Shown here piece by piece: positions 11,148-22,225 of a DNA stretch of 64,000 nt. The notes below the pieces were generated by a model, which searched no databases, had not been told where the DNA came from, and worked only from the letters and a program-made list of their open reading frames with translations. Within the stretch, counting starts at the first letter, position 1; each line of letters begins with the position of its first letter. Where the stretch lies: assembly GCA_030844895.1 (NCBI GenBank), contig CM061223.1, positions 31,672,561-31,736,560 on the forward strand, read 5' to 3'. This DNA comes from Ambrosia x helenae. Taxonomy: Eukaryota > Streptophyta > Magnoliopsida > Asterales > Asteraceae. The position numbers and the translations under genes are program-made.

Positions 11148-11668
11148 TTAAAGGGAAATGGAATTAAATAATTCTATTTTTGCTGGGTTGGAAGGTAATA
11201 ATCTCAACTTAAAAGTTGGAATTTAACAGACCTAACTTGTCATGAATTTTATTCCATTAAACCAAAACTAACTGGGGTTAACTCAGTTAGTTTTCTGCTG
11301 ATGTGGCAACCCATGTAGCGTATGACGTGTCCAAATCTGTACACTTGGCAGTCAATTAGGAAGTTTTCTGCTGACATGGCAGTCTACTAGGCTGTTTTTT
11401 GCTAATGTGGCAGCTAACTAGGCAGTTTTTCTGCTGACATGGTAGCCTACTGGGCAGTTTTCTGCTGACGTAACAGCAAGCTAGACAGTTTTTGCCACCT
11501 CATATGCCACGTCAGCAGAAAACTAACTGAGTTAACCCCAGTTAGTTTTGGTCCAATTGAATAAAATCCATGATAAGTTAGGCCTAGTTGAATTCTAATT
11601 TTTAAGTTGGGATTATTGCCTTCCAACCCACCAAAGTTAAGATTATTTAATTCCAATTCCTCTATTTT
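11148..11668. mobile_element. Foldback element with inverted ends and internal tandem repeats
   Basis: The left about 155 bp (from GGAATTAAATAATTC near 11160) is an inverted copy of the right about 155 bp (to GATTATTTAATTCCAATTCC near 11660). The long shared arm includes AACTAACTGGGGTTAACTCA. The loop region (11300-11510) is a degenerate tandem repeat of about 40 bp built on TTTTCTGCTGACATGGCAG. No transposase is present. A 122-codon minus-strand ORF over the right end is a by-product of the repeat. Confidence 0.7.
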
Positions 11669-12147
11669 AAAAAAAGTATTTTGTGTACCATTCGTGAGCA
11701 AAGAAAACTTAATCGGTTCGGTGAAAATACCAATATGAAATTCATGCGAGTATATATTTTTGTTTATACATACGCAGAGAATTTTTTTTTTCTTAATTAC
11801 ATAGATTATCCTCATATATATATATTTTAAAAATACACTTTTAGGTGCAAAGGTTTTCGAGTAACAGGTTTACATTTTATGATTTCAATTTTGTAACATA
11901 GTAGAGTATTAACACTGAATTATGTTAAATATTCGATCAGTTTTGTATGAAATGATCAACATACACCTTTAAGTTAAAAACAAAAGGAAATAGAATACCA
12001 GAGACTGCTTATGCCATTTGCTCAAGCCTCAAACACTATAAATAATTATTTGAAAAAAAAATAATCCAAGACTTGACTTTAAATCTGATCGAATATGGTG
12101 AAGAACAGTATGTTTGGATAAATTATAAACAAAATCGGTAAAATAAG
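11669..12147. other. No recognised feature
   Basis: AT-rich DNA to the left of a copia LTR. Nothing supported. Confidence 0.5.
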
Positions 12148-12508
12148 TGTTAACGAACGGACTGACACAGATTCATTGATACCTAATGAGTTTACATCGA
12201 CATATACACAGGGAGATCACATATATGATCTCCCCTCTAACACACCCACACGCTCAAACGGTTTCTCTTTCTTGAATGGTTTGACAATGAAGGTATATGA
12301 GAGGAGAGTTATGTGAAAATGGTTAATGATTGAGTATTTATATGTGGGGCTAAGTCACTAAGACTCTTGGTGATTGAGCTCAGTAACTAACATCAAATAC
12401 CCGACACTTAATAACTAATCTACGTAATACAACATCATAAACATATTCAGCACCCTACTATTCCTAGTTTATCTGTACAACAACGGACAAACTCGATATG
12501 CACTAACA
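12148..12508 (-). repeat. Ty1/copia 3' LTR remnant
   Basis: On the minus strand this 361-bp segment starts TGTTAGTGCATATC, ends CGTTCGTTAACA, and has a TATA-like ACATATAAATACTC (complement near 12333-12347). Directly upstream on the minus strand is a polypurine-type tract, AATCTCCAAGCGGGAATC (complement at 12509-12526). A tract ending at a TG...CA repeat is the expected 3' end of a copia element. No second LTR was found, so it is a truncated copy. Confidence 0.65.
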
Positions 12509-13110
12509 GATTCCCGCTTGGAGATTGTTGTCGAATTGATGTGTTGAATATCCTCCAACTCCGGTCACGTATCTATTGATGATAACCTTATTGCGTCGAT
12601 CAACAGATTCTCCCTTGACCGATGCTTTGGGTTTATGGATTCTTTGACTTGAGTTTTACAGCAAAACTTAATCCTTGAAGCTTCTGTATCAGACTTCCCC
12701 TTCAAACTAAGCATATCGTGATTAGTAAGAAACTCAAACTCAATTGAGTACCATTATATCTACCCCGACTTGCATTACATCTGATCTATCGTTTCAACTA
12801 ACTGGCATTTGGTAAAGGTTTTGTCTTTCAACGGCCTGCAACAAGTCATTGGTTTTGTCTCGAAAATTCCAACACGGTTAAACAATTCAATCTGCACGGT
12901 AATCTTTTGGTTATCACTCTGCATTCTTCATGAGAATTAACAAACTTGAAACCAAACATTGTATCTTATACATCTCGACACTAACCCCATATGCATTCGG
13001 TTTAACACTACATCCCATTGCTTCGATTCTTTGATCTTCAAAATCCAACCGACAATTGATAGAGACTTTGAACACCACACTGATTGTTAAAACCAAATGA
13101 AATGCAATTT
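12509..13110 (-). other. Probable 3' internal remnant of the copia element
   Basis: By position this is DNA just upstream of the polypurine tract and LTR. I could not recognise pol or RNase H motifs in any minus-strand frame. Either it is the untranslated 3' part or the coding sequence has decayed. Confidence 0.3.
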
Positions 13111-14610
13111 TTTCATAAACTAAACAATATCCAACCTAAAAATATAAACTAAAGCTTCAAACTCCTATATGATCCAAAATTATGTAAATCATCAAGCAGA
13201 TGAAACATGTTAAATTGAAAATTGGAGGGGGCTTAACTATAAATAGTTGGTATGCATACATAGGTTTAGATAAAAACATAGTTTAATAAAAAGCTTTGTT
13301 ACGATTCTTATATCTATGGTTCAACTAAGACAAACATGTGAAAACAAAAGAAAGGCAAATAAGGGCACACAATTAAACTTTAGTTGACATAGTTAAGTAC
13401 CTCCCCTTACGAGTTCTCCTGAGTTATAGATACGATTTCAATCACCCGAGCTCCCCATAGTCATGGTCAACGAATTTAGGTGTGGTTGTTAATCCAATAG
13501 ATTTATCATTGTTATCATTTGGCTTGATATCATTACGCTAGTTATAGTTAGTCTACCTAGTTTGTTTAAGACTAGCACATAGTTTCACGCAAAACATATA
13601 GTTGAAATGTATAGATAACAAAAGTAGTTTAACTAGATAAACATGTTTCACTTCAAAAGATATAAAAATAAAATAAAATGGGGTTATGTAACTCACCTTG
13701 GCAAATAGCTAGCTTAGTTCACATGTAGTATATACGGTTGAGAGAATCCCCGTAGGATTATCCTAAATAGTTCAAAAGGTAACATCTAATAAGTTAAAGA
13801 ACATAGTTGAGTCTAAGTCATTTTAAGACTAAGGCAATAGAGATTATAGTCCTAATTTGGGAATAACTAGTTGATAAGAAAATTTGTCATTTGTTTAAGA
13901 ATAATTTTTAAGTAAAATAATTTTATATAGACAACTAGTTTTTTAAAAAAAATAATTAATTGGACTAGTAGCTAATTATGTCAAAAACTTTTTATTAGAA
14001 ACAATTATTTATAATAAGTTTTAAAATTTAAGTATTTTATCTAATTTCTCTAATTAAATAAAATTACTTTGGAAGTTTAATGATCATGATTATAAAAATC
14101 AAATAAATTATTATTTTTGTTATAAAATAGCTTATATTTATGTTTTATTTAACAAAAAAAGAAATTTTATTTTTATTTAAATTATTTAAAATAAGAAATC
14201 TACTAAAACAATATTATAAATAATATTTTATCATCTTATCTAATTTGAATAATCAGACAAAATGAGTTGGGAGATTTTTATAAAATAAAATTATAAATTT
14301 ATCTGGGATAGTTTATATAAGTTTAAGTTTAAATTTTTTATTTTATATATTAGACAGAAATTTTAAATTTTAGTATCATGTTAAAAAGATGGAAATTTAA
14401 ATAAATAGAATTAAAACTTATATAAATTTTATATAATTTGAATAGTTGTATAATAACACCTATAAAAAATTATTGAAATTTTTTTATAACTCAAATATTA
14501 TTTTTCTTGTTTTTATTTTATAAAACTGAATTTTATTTTATAAAATTCTAAATAAAATAATTTAGATAAAACATATAGAAAAAATCATAGGTTTTAATCT
14601 TTTAAAAAAT
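13111..14610. other. Very AT-rich region, nothing recognised
   Basis: 1.5 kb of AT-rich DNA, strongest from 13900 to 14610 with many short TTTTATTT/AAATAAAA stretches. No ORF, RNA gene or repeat that I can support. Confidence 0.5.
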
Positions 14611-15746
14611 ACTTGATAACTTTTACTGATTTAACTTAAGTTTTCTGTTTTACTAAAAGTTAATATTAATAAACAAATTATAATTATTTTTATATAATTA
14701 TTCGGATTTTAAATTTAAATAAAATAAATAAAATAAATAAAACTATTACAGATTTATAAAAGGAAAAGAGATGGTGGAACTAGGGGTCGAACCTGGGACC
14801 TCCTCATTGTCTTAACATACCTGCCAAAGCATCTGAGCTACTAGGCTCTCGGATAGTCCAGTGGGTTCTGTTTTATTGTATACACACTTTGCAATTTTAA
14901 CCTAATTCCTAAATCACTACACCAAAACCCTGGTTCCTATAATCTGACAATTGACTCGATAGAGTTACTGATTAATAAGAATAGTTTAGGGCTAATGCAA
15001 ATGGAATGAAAACGAATAGAAGGCATAGTTTAATTACCGGTTGCGGTGTCCACTTTGGAAAGAGAAAGGTGGCTGGAGATTGGATTCCGATGAGCTCGAT
15101 GGAACACCAAAGAGGGAACACGTGTTGAAATTGTGAGAAGGGTTTTATTTGCGAGTGAGTTTTGAAGTTGGTTATGTGTTTAATTTATAATAAACTCACT
15201 AACTAATCGGTTTGAAATTGTAACCATAAGTCCGAAAGGTATGGGGTCGAAATTTACTGATAATATTTAGTTTAATAATATTGATAAAGCTATTAGTGGT
15301 TTAAAAAATTGATTGGGATAGTTTTAATGGGTTTGATTAGAAAGAGTTATCCCGTAATTGTTGGGATTAGTTTGACTGGAAAAATAGGGTAGGCCGGCGT
15401 CAGAAAATCGACGTGGGGTGTTGGTTTGGGGTTGGGTTTGAACTCTGATGTTTTGACCCCTTTGGTCCCAATGGTTTAGGTTCTTTTATAAAAATAGATT
15501 TTAATTATATAACTTTTTATAAACGTTATACATGTAACTTTTTAACATTTAATAATCTTACAAAATTTATAATTCCATTATAAATTTATTAAAAACCTTT
15601 AATAAGTTTGTTAGTTTATAATATTATTAAGATCTAAATAATTTAGAAGTTTAAAATATAAATTTTATAACTGGAATATTTTTGGTGATTCTTTGAAAGT
15701 TTACAAATTTTATGATGTAGTTATATGTGTATGTGAGTAAAATAAC
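14611..15746. repeat. Flanking duplication, copy A
   Basis: This 1.14-kb segment recurs at 27982-29118 with only scattered differences, and in both places it ends ...GTGAGTAAAATAAC directly before a copia LTR. It contains a tRNA-like SINE head and AT-rich DNA. The copia element has therefore become flanked by two copies of its left neighbour sequence. Confidence 0.9.
14765..14850 (-). repeat. tRNA-derived SINE head, copy 1
   Basis: On the minus strand, TAGCTCAGATGC (complement 14829-14840) resembles a Pol III A box, and GGTTCGACCCC (complement 14783-14793) is a perfect B box. A TTTATTTTATTT-rich tail follows in the minus direction. The acceptor-arm halves do not pair, so this is not a working tRNA. 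A tRNA-related SINE is the simplest reading. This copy has lost bases in the A box compared with 28135-28225. Confidence 0.5.
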
Positions 15747-16291
15747 TGTTAGGATCTGAGTTTGATTGTTTTGATTTATTTAAGTAAATATGTGATGAAC
15801 GAAGTGATAAACAGAACAGTACAGGCACTGTTCTATTTATAGACAAATCTAAACCACTGATGATCTAAGCTGACGTCACCTAAGACAGCGACCTCTAACA
15901 GAATAACAAACATAAAACATCTGCTATATACAAACTACTGTTACATTGTAAAACTCTGAAAGGTAAACTGCTGTTGAGAAAACTCTGATGGTCTTGTATC
16001 ATCTGTTGGAGCCTAAGTGCTGTTGGCTCCAACAGACCTTTAGTCTTCAGCACTTTGATTAGCAGTTGTTCTTCATCAGACCTTTGATAAGTAGTTGTTC
16101 TCTATCAGTTGTTTATCCAACAGTCTTTTGCAGCAGCAGTTGTCACAACAGTTGTTTGGGTAGAACAGATGTTAGGATCAACAGTCTTTTGGGAGAAGTA
16201 TCTTGTAAATGCTGTTTATTTCTAAGGATCAACTGAGTAGTATATTTTGGCTTTCCAATCATCTGTTTTCTCCAGGTCAGCAGACCCAACA
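15747..16291 (-). repeat. Copia 3' LTR
   Basis: On the minus strand it runs from TGTTGGGTCTGCTGACC to CTCAGATCCTAACA. It is 545 bp and lacks about 155 bp present in the copies at 27388 and 29119. The deletion is bounded by short AGTGA repeats, so slippage or microhomology is likely. It holds many copies of the AACAGATG / CAGTTGTTC motif. Confidence 0.9.
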
Positions 16292-16303
16292 ATCTCTCCC
16301 TAG
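16292..16303 (-). other. Polypurine tract of the copia element
   Basis: The minus strand reads CTAGGGAGAGAT directly before the TGTTGGG start of the 3' LTR. This is the expected plus-strand primer position. Confidence 0.8.
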
Positions 16304-16340
16304 AACAGATGATGCCAAAACTAAGCTTTATTCTTGATCT

Positions 16341-17465
16341 TTATTTCCTCATCAGACTTTCTCTGATTTGACCTTTGAATTGTAACTCAAAGTTCAATGA
16401 GTAGAGGTCTTCTACATCTCTTTCAAGCTCAAGGTTCAGCAGTGTTTGGAGGTCATTTGCACACAGGCCATATGCATCATCCATGCTTAGCTTTTGAGCT
16501 TCTCCATCTGATTTGAGCAGAGTCAACTCATGGGTTTCTTTGTTGACCTTCCATTTTAGAATTTTTGAATCAGAGGATTTGCTGAGATGCACTTTTATTC
16601 TGGATGAGTTTGGTGATGGAGATCTCCCAATGAGTTCTCTGAGTTTTTTAGTAGTGGGATCAGAGAAATAGTGTATTTGATTGTAGAGGCCCTCCTTTAT
16701 AAAAGTATCAGCAAACTTCTTCTTATCTTCTTCAGACATTTCTTTCTTCCTTTTGAACTGTCTTATTGCAGCAGCAGATAGATCAGAAGTGTCAAGTAGG
16801 CTGTCTAATGTAAAAGCCTGTTGAGGTCTCTTCATCATGGGTTCATCAGAGTAGACAGGTTTTCTAGGAAATGTAGGGTCTTTCTTCCTGTTTTCTTCCA
16901 ACTTCTTGTAAGTTTCAACCAACCTTAGCTCAGACCATTTAGCAACAGACCTCATCTCCCCATCTTTTGCAGCCATAATCTCTTGTCTCATTCTCTTGAA
17001 CTTCAAGGCTCTGGCTGGATCTCTGCCTTTACTGAAATCTGGGGCAAAGATCTTAGTTGGGGGATTCTTGATCATGTCTTCAATTCTCATGAGTTCTTCT
17101 CTGAGAGCATGAGTGGTCCAGCCTGCAAACTGTTTTCTGTTTGCTTTATAGGACATAGTTGCCAGGATTTGTTCAAGAAGTAATTCCCTAACCTCCCTTT
17201 CCATGTCACTGCTGAGAGGCATGGTAGACATGGAGTTGCTCAGGGTCTTAGCAAAATCTTCAATCCTTCTCAGTTTTCTAAGCTCTGCTGAATGGATGCC
17301 CTGAACAGTCCTATCATCTTTCCCTTTGCATTTCTCTTTGATGATTGCATCTGCCTGTTCAGCCTTGTATTTAAGATATTTGTCTATGTTTAGGGGAACA
17401 GGAAAATTTAGAAGAGATGGGAAAGATCTTTCAGATGGTTGTTCAGTATTGTAGAAGGATTGCAT
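16341..17465 (-). CDS. C-terminal segment of the extra ORF, 374 codons open
   Basis: An open stretch rich in Lys, Glu, Arg and Leu, predicted mostly helical. Examples are LRKLRRIEDFAKTL, REVRELLLEQILATM and LKFKRMRQEIMAAKDGEM. It ends ...FKGQIRESLMRK about 37 bp before the polypurine tract. I do not recognise a family. It was probably the C-terminal domain of the long extra ORF; the ATG at 17465 may be internal, since the upstream frame is broken near 17465-17645. A structural or nucleic-acid-binding role is possible but only a guess. Confidence 0.55.
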   Translation of the reverse strand: MQSFYNTEQPSERSFPSLLNFPVPLNIDKYLKYKAEQADAIIKEKCKGKDDRTVQGIHSAELRKLRRIEDFAKTLSNSMSTMPLSSDMEREVRELLLEQILATMSYKANRKQFAGWTTHALREELMRIEDMIKNPPTKIFAPDFSKGRDPARALKFKRMRQEIMAAKDGEMRSVAKWSELRLVETYKKLEENRKKDPTFPRKPVYSDEPMMKRPQQAFTLDSLLDTSDLSAAAIRQFKRKKEMSEEDKKKFADTFIKEGLYNQIHYFSDPTTKKLRELIGRSPSPNSSRIKVHLSKSSDSKILKWKVNKETHELTLLKSDGEAQKLSMDDAYGLCANDLQTLLNLELERDVEDLYSLNFELQFKGQIRESLMRK

Positions 17466-18071
17466 TTCCCCTTGAGTAGATCAAGTTCAAGGGGATACTG
17501 AACAGCCAATGGTGTAATGGTTGGTGGTGGTCTATGGGATGTAAATTGTGAGGTGTGTGGTGAAAATGATGAAAGTGGAATGGCTGATATGGGTGTAGAT
17601 TGTGTGGTTGAAGTAGGAAGTGGAGATGTTTGTATGTTTTCATCCTATACAACAAAGGTAGATTTTCTCTTCCTTCTGTACAAGATTTTTGGTGATGGTG
17701 GTGTTGCAGCAGTGGTTGTGTCAACATCTGTTAGCACTTTTGTAGAACCAGCAGATGTTTGGGATTTAGGTGGTAGAGTGGTTGTAGGTGGTGTATTGGT
17801 GGTTGTGGTAGTAGGTTCAGTGGTTGTGGTGGTATCAGTGGTTTTGGTGGCAGCAGATGTTTTGGTGGCAGTGGTTTTAGCAGCAAGTTTGGATGGTGGT
17901 TGTCTGACATGTTTGGCAGGCATTTTCTTCCTTTTAGAGGAACCCACATCCTCAACTTCTTGCTGTTGTTCTTTCTTTAATTGCACCAAAAACTCTGCCT
18001 TAACTTCCAAAGTGTCAGCCCTCTTTTGCTTTTCCTCAGCAGCCTTTTCAGCTTTTTCATTAGCAGAGGTA

Positions 18072-19883
18072 TCAACTTCCTTTGCTTTGCTGGTTTTGGC
18101 AGTCAGTAGCAGTAGAGGTTTGAACATTTGGTTGTTGTTGTTGTTGTGGTGCTGTGTGGGTAGACCCTGGTTTGTTGGTAGACTTTGATTTTCCCTTTTG
18201 TGAGGGTGGACAAACAAAAGGATCTAGTTTTGGCAATCTATCTCTGCCACTCTCCCCCTTTTTGGCATCATCAGTAGTGAATTCATCATCATATTCATCT
18301 CTGAGAATTGTGGTAGGGGCAGAGCCAGTGGTCTTCAGCAAATGATCTTTAATAGCTTTAATGTCAGCTTGGGTATCTTTGTACCTAGCATCCACCATAG
18401 TTCTGATTTGAGCCATGTATGTTTCATGAGTCTCATCTGCTAGTTTTCTGTGAGCTATGATGATGGGGGAAACAGATTTCCATAGCTCACTAGCAATATC
18501 AGCTGTGGATGGTTGACTCTTGGTGAGAGTAGCCAAGGATCCCAATATTGTCTTGATATCAGATTTGATATCAGCAACAGAGGTTTCTATGGATTGTACT
18601 CTGGCCATCAATTCTTGGTATTTTAACCCATCACCTAAGTTAATAGGATCATCTGGGTTCCTACCAGTGGTAGTTGTATCTGGTGCAGTCCTAGGAGGTG
18701 AGTCCAAAGGATGAGAACCAGATGCCCCCTTTTCTTGGTTCTGGGGACTTCCAACTGATTTTGGGGACACTATAGTGGCCTCATCAGTTGTTGCCTTCAA
18801 GGAAGTCTTAGTTATGTAACCACTGTCCTGTTGTGAGACAATGGTCTCTACATCAGTAGTGGCTACTTCACTTGAATACTCACCTAGAGTTTCATTGAAC
18901 TCTAGGGGTGTAACCTCCTCTTCTGCTTGTGGGATAGCTGATTGATTTTCCTCAGTCCCAGCCACTTGTGGAGGTATACTCTCATTGATGGGTGAAGGAG
19001 AGGAACTGGGATTGTCCTGAGTTTTATCAATAGTCTCAAACAGAGGTTGCATTGTTGGAGGAACATGTTTTGGTGAAGGTGGAGGAGTGAAAAGAGAATT
19101 AGCCCTGGGAGAGGGGCTTGTGAACATATGGTCAAGTGACTCATATGTATGATGATGTGTTTCTCTTTGGCTTACCACATGATCCTTTTGTGAGGATGCA
19201 TGAGGAGTTTGTTCAGGTTGAGATATATCCATCTGTTGTGAGGAAGTAACAACAGTGGTTTCTTGTTGCCTTTGTGTTGCAACAGGGTTTTCCTCTGGTA
19301 TCTCATCTTCCAGAGGCCCCCTTTTGGGTTTAGTAGTGGTTTTTGTGGATGGACGTTTTCTTTTGGAGGTGGCTGGTGTGGGTTTCACAGCACTGGATGT
19401 AGTGCCATGATCACCAGGAGCAGTGGGCTCAACAACAGAGGTTTGGACAACAGTTGTTGTCTTAGTCCTCTTTGTTTGTGTTTTGGAAACTTTGGACACT
19501 TTTGACACTTTTTCATGGGTGGTTGAACCCAGCATTCTTGTGAAAGTTTCATCAGTTAGACTTTTCATATTAATAGATTCACCCTTTTTAAAATCTTTTT
19601 CTGGTAAAACCTTTTGAAGGATTACACTCAAAATTATTGGGTAAAGTAGAAAAGCATTATTTGACCCAGACTTTATGGCCTTCACATTTGATACTATGTC
19701 CATAAACAGGCCTTGGGATAAATTGAAGTCAGAGTCTGACAACATAGCATATCCCAAGTACTGAATCCTCAATGGGATTTCATTAAAGGAAGTGGACTTA
19801 GCAGAGACACAGAGAAGGAGGGTATGAAAGAAAAATTTCATGACTGGTGGGAAAAACTTTTTGAACAGAGTTGACCTAGTCAT
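18072..19883 (-). CDS. Central segment of the extra ORF, 603 codons open
   Basis: This stretch begins inside the domain with FPPVMKFFFHTLLLCVSAK. Residues about 140-420 are low-complexity Thr/Ser/Pro/Gln-rich with basic clusters such as KTTTKPKRGPLEDE. Residues about 430-510 hold a likely coiled coil (MARVQSIETSVADIKSDIK; TMVDARYKDTQADIKAIKDH). The same frame is open upstream of the ATG back to the C14 run, so 19883 is not a true start. The coding sequence continues past its stop in another frame (17645-18217), with EKAEKAAEEKQKRADTLEVK as a second coiled coil. Confidence 0.6.
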   Translation of the reverse strand: MTRSTLFKKFFPPVMKFFFHTLLLCVSAKSTSFNEIPLRIQYLGYAMLSDSDFNLSQGLFMDIVSNVKAIKSGSNNAFLLYPIILSVILQKVLPEKDFKKGESINMKSLTDETFTRMLGSTTHEKVSKVSKVSKTQTKRTKTTTVVQTSVVEPTAPGDHGTTSSAVKPTPATSKRKRPSTKTTTKPKRGPLEDEIPEENPVATQRQQETTVVTSSQQMDISQPEQTPHASSQKDHVVSQRETHHHTYESLDHMFTSPSPRANSLFTPPPSPKHVPPTMQPLFETIDKTQDNPSSSPSPINESIPPQVAGTEENQSAIPQAEEEVTPLEFNETLGEYSSEVATTDVETIVSQQDSGYITKTSLKATTDEATIVSPKSVGSPQNQEKGASGSHPLDSPPRTAPDTTTTGRNPDDPINLGDGLKYQELMARVQSIETSVADIKSDIKTILGSLATLTKSQPSTADIASELWKSVSPIIIAHRKLADETHETYMAQIRTMVDARYKDTQADIKAIKDHLLKTTGSAPTTILRDEYDDEFTTDDAKKGESGRDRLPKLDPFVCPPSQKGKSKSTNKPGSTHTAPQQQQQPNVQTSTATDCQNQQSKGS

Positions 19884-19987
19884 TTGTGCATCATATCCTC
19901 TTTCCTGAAACTCTGTGTGAAGCTCAGCCTTAGGAAAAGAGTCGTTACCTGACAGGTCATTCAGTGAGAAGGTTGTGGATATCAGTT

Positions 19988-20001
19988 GGGGGGGGGGGGG
20001 G
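19988..20001. repeat. G14 homopolymer (C14 on the coding strand)
   Basis: Fourteen G in a row on the plus strand, inside the extra ORF. The frames on the two sides are both open but differ, so slippage here explains the break. Length variation between copies, or a sequencing error, is possible. Confidence 0.85.
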
Positions 20002-20748
20002 TAATGGTGACATTTGTCTCTCCAATTTTTGATATGATGGTTGTAGGCTTTTTGTCTTGCAAGAGAAACTCAGCATTCAACCAAAATTCTTGGAGGGTAT
20101 CGAGATAAATGGGAGCATCAACGGTTAGGATTGTCAGGTATTTGGAATTTAGGATGATGTCAATGGTGGAATGGAATGGAACGTTTTCATCTGTTTTCAC
20201 CAGATATGGGAGATAATTGTGGGTGGCTTTTGCCTGAAGATCCATTGTAATGGATTTCGATTGTGGAAATGAAAGGAATTAGAGTGAGGGTTTAAGGTTG
20301 AAGAAGGTGGTTTCAGTATTTTGAATACAATGAGACAGTGTAACGACTGTTGTGGTAAAACAAGGTTTTTATAGGCTCTGGTGAAACCGCTGATGTGGCC
20401 AAAACTCTGCTTTAGAGAGCAGACGTGGCAAACATCTAGTGGCATACAGCTGTTGTCTTACCAAAGTGCTGATGCTAACAACACTTGAGTTTTTATTATA
20501 TATATATATATATAGATATATAGTGAAACAGTGGTTTTATCTGATTAGAGGTTTGAAATAGATTTTTAAACCAAACAGTGGTTGTTTTATCTGATCAGAT
20601 GTTTGAAACAGATTTTTCAACTAACAGTGGATAGAAAGGATGAAACAGTCGTTGTTTTATCCTTAACAAATTTTTCAACCAAAATGCTATTTTTAAGGAT
20701 GAATTTTGATTTTTCTGTAATTTTTTTTATTTAAAACATCTTTGTTGT

Positions 20749-21229
20749 TTAGTCCCTGTTTAGCATACCAATTCTAGAGATCAGATTTGTGAAGGTAGAT
20801 GTGTCTAAAGCTTTTGTCAACACATCTGCCAACTGATCCTCTGTTGGAACATGGTTCAAAGAAATCAAACCTTTTTCATAGCTATCTCTGACAAAGTGAT
20901 GTTTGATGTCTATGTGCTTTGTGGTTGAATGAGATACTGGATTTTTGATGATATTTTCAGCAGCTTGACTTTCCAACATGAGTGGAGTTCTTAGTGCAGT
21001 TATCCCAAAATCCAGCAGTTAATTTTGAAGCCACATGAGTTGGGCTGTACAGCCTGCAGCAGCAATGTATTCAGCCTCAGCTGTTGAAGTTGAAACAGCT
21101 GCTTGCTTTTTGCTTTGCCATGAGACTAAGGCATTTCCTAGAAATTGGCACCCTCCTGATGTAGACTTCCTTGTGGTGTGGCAGCCAGCAAAATCACTAT
21201 CTAAATAACCTGAAAGCTCAATGTTTCCA
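20749..21229 (-). pseudogene. Copia RNase H, broken
   Basis: The minus strand gives the standard copia RNase H blocks: YLDSDFAGCHTTRKSTSG, STAEAEYIAAA and, after an in-frame stop near 21020, KHIDIKHHFVRDSYEKGLI and TEDQLADVLTKAL, ending near 20749. This domain removes the RNA strand during reverse transcription. It follows the RT with a frameshift near 21250. Confidence 0.85.
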
Positions 21230-22225
21230 TTAGTAGGATACCAGATACCAAGTGTGGGGGTACCTTTTAGGTATCTGAATATCCTTTTTCACAGAAATAA
21301 GGTTTGACTTTCTGGGTGAAGCCTGGGATCTTACACAAACACAAGTGGCAAACATAATGTCTGGCCTAGATGCAATTAAGTACAATAAAGACCGAATCAT
21401 GCATTTGTAATGTGTCTGGTCAACCAGTTCATCCTTGTCATCAATAATGAGTAGCTTGACTGTACTCATGGGTGTACTACATGGCTTACAGTCATTCATC
21501 TCAAATCTAGTTAACAAATTTTTCACATATTTGTTTTGATGAATGAATGTGCCATTTTGCAGTTCCTTCACTTGGAGACCAAAGAAGCACTGAAGTTCAC
21601 CCATAGCACTCATTTCAAACTCTGCTGTCATGAGTTCCCTAAACTCTTCACACATTTTGTTACATGTGGATCCAAAAATAATGTCATCCACATATATTTG
21701 AACAATCATTAAGTCTTTCCCTCTCCATTTTAAAAATAAGGTTTTATCAATTTTACCTCTTGTGAAGCTAATGGATAAGAGAAAGGTGGAAAGAGTTTCA
21801 TACCAAGCCCTAGGTGCTTGTTTTAATCCATATAAAGCTTTGTTAAGCTTGTACAAATAATCAGGATGGAATGTGTCTTCAAAACCAGGTGGTTGACATA
21901 CATAGACCTCATCCTGAATTTTGCCATATAGGAATGCACATTTGATGTCCATCTGATACACCTTGACGTTGTGGTTAACAGCAAAGGCTAGGAAGAGTCT
22001 GATAGCCTCTAGCCTAGCTACAGAAGCAAAGGTTTCATCATAGTCTATCCCCTCTTCTTGTCTGAAACCTTGAACCACAAGCCTGGCTTTGTTCTTGACA
22101 ACTATACCCCTTTCATCAGTTTTGTTTTTGAAGACCCACTTTGTGCCAATTGGACAAACATCCTTAGGCAGTGGTACAAGTTCCCATACTTGTTGTCTTT
22201 TAAACTGAAGGAGCTCTTCCTGCAT
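21230..22225 (-). pseudogene. Copia reverse transcriptase domain
   Basis: A 331-codon open stretch with RVT_2-family motifs in order: WELVPLPKDVCPIGTKWVFK, KARLVVQGFRQEEGIDYDET, YQMDIKCAFLYG (usually DVKSAFLNG), LYGLKQAPRAWYE, and the catalytic YVDDIIFGS. ASRPDIMFA marks the C-terminal end, after which the frame is lost. The catalytic aspartates are kept, but upstream and downstream frame breaks mean no full polyprotein can be made. Confidence 0.92.

Larger units (their letters stand above)
16341..20245 (-). pseudogene. Long extra ORF downstream of pol (env-like position), broken
   Basis: About 3.9 kb (roughly 1,300 codons) between RNase H and the 3' LTR, read from an ATG at 20245 through at least three frame changes (the C14 run at 19988-20001, near 18100, and 17465-17645) to a stop at 16341. 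The N-terminal part has ILTVDAPIYLDTLQEFW and, after the C run, FPPVMKFFFHTLLLCVSAK. Similar segments occur in predicted proteins of plant Sirevirus-type elements as I recall them. A Ser/Thr/Pro/Gln-rich middle and a charged helical C-terminal part follow. Position matches the env-like ORF of Sireviruses, but I see no convincing signal peptide or fusion segment, so its function is unknown. Confidence 0.65.

Noticed and set aside
14765..14850. A tRNA gene
   Set aside because: A and B boxes are present, but acceptor-stem halves do not pair and there is no proper anticodon arm. A SINE fits better.
17517..18188. 223-codon plus-strand ORF rich in Val/Ser
   Set aside because: Antisense to the Thr/Pro-rich part of the copia extra ORF; a shadow of its codon pattern.
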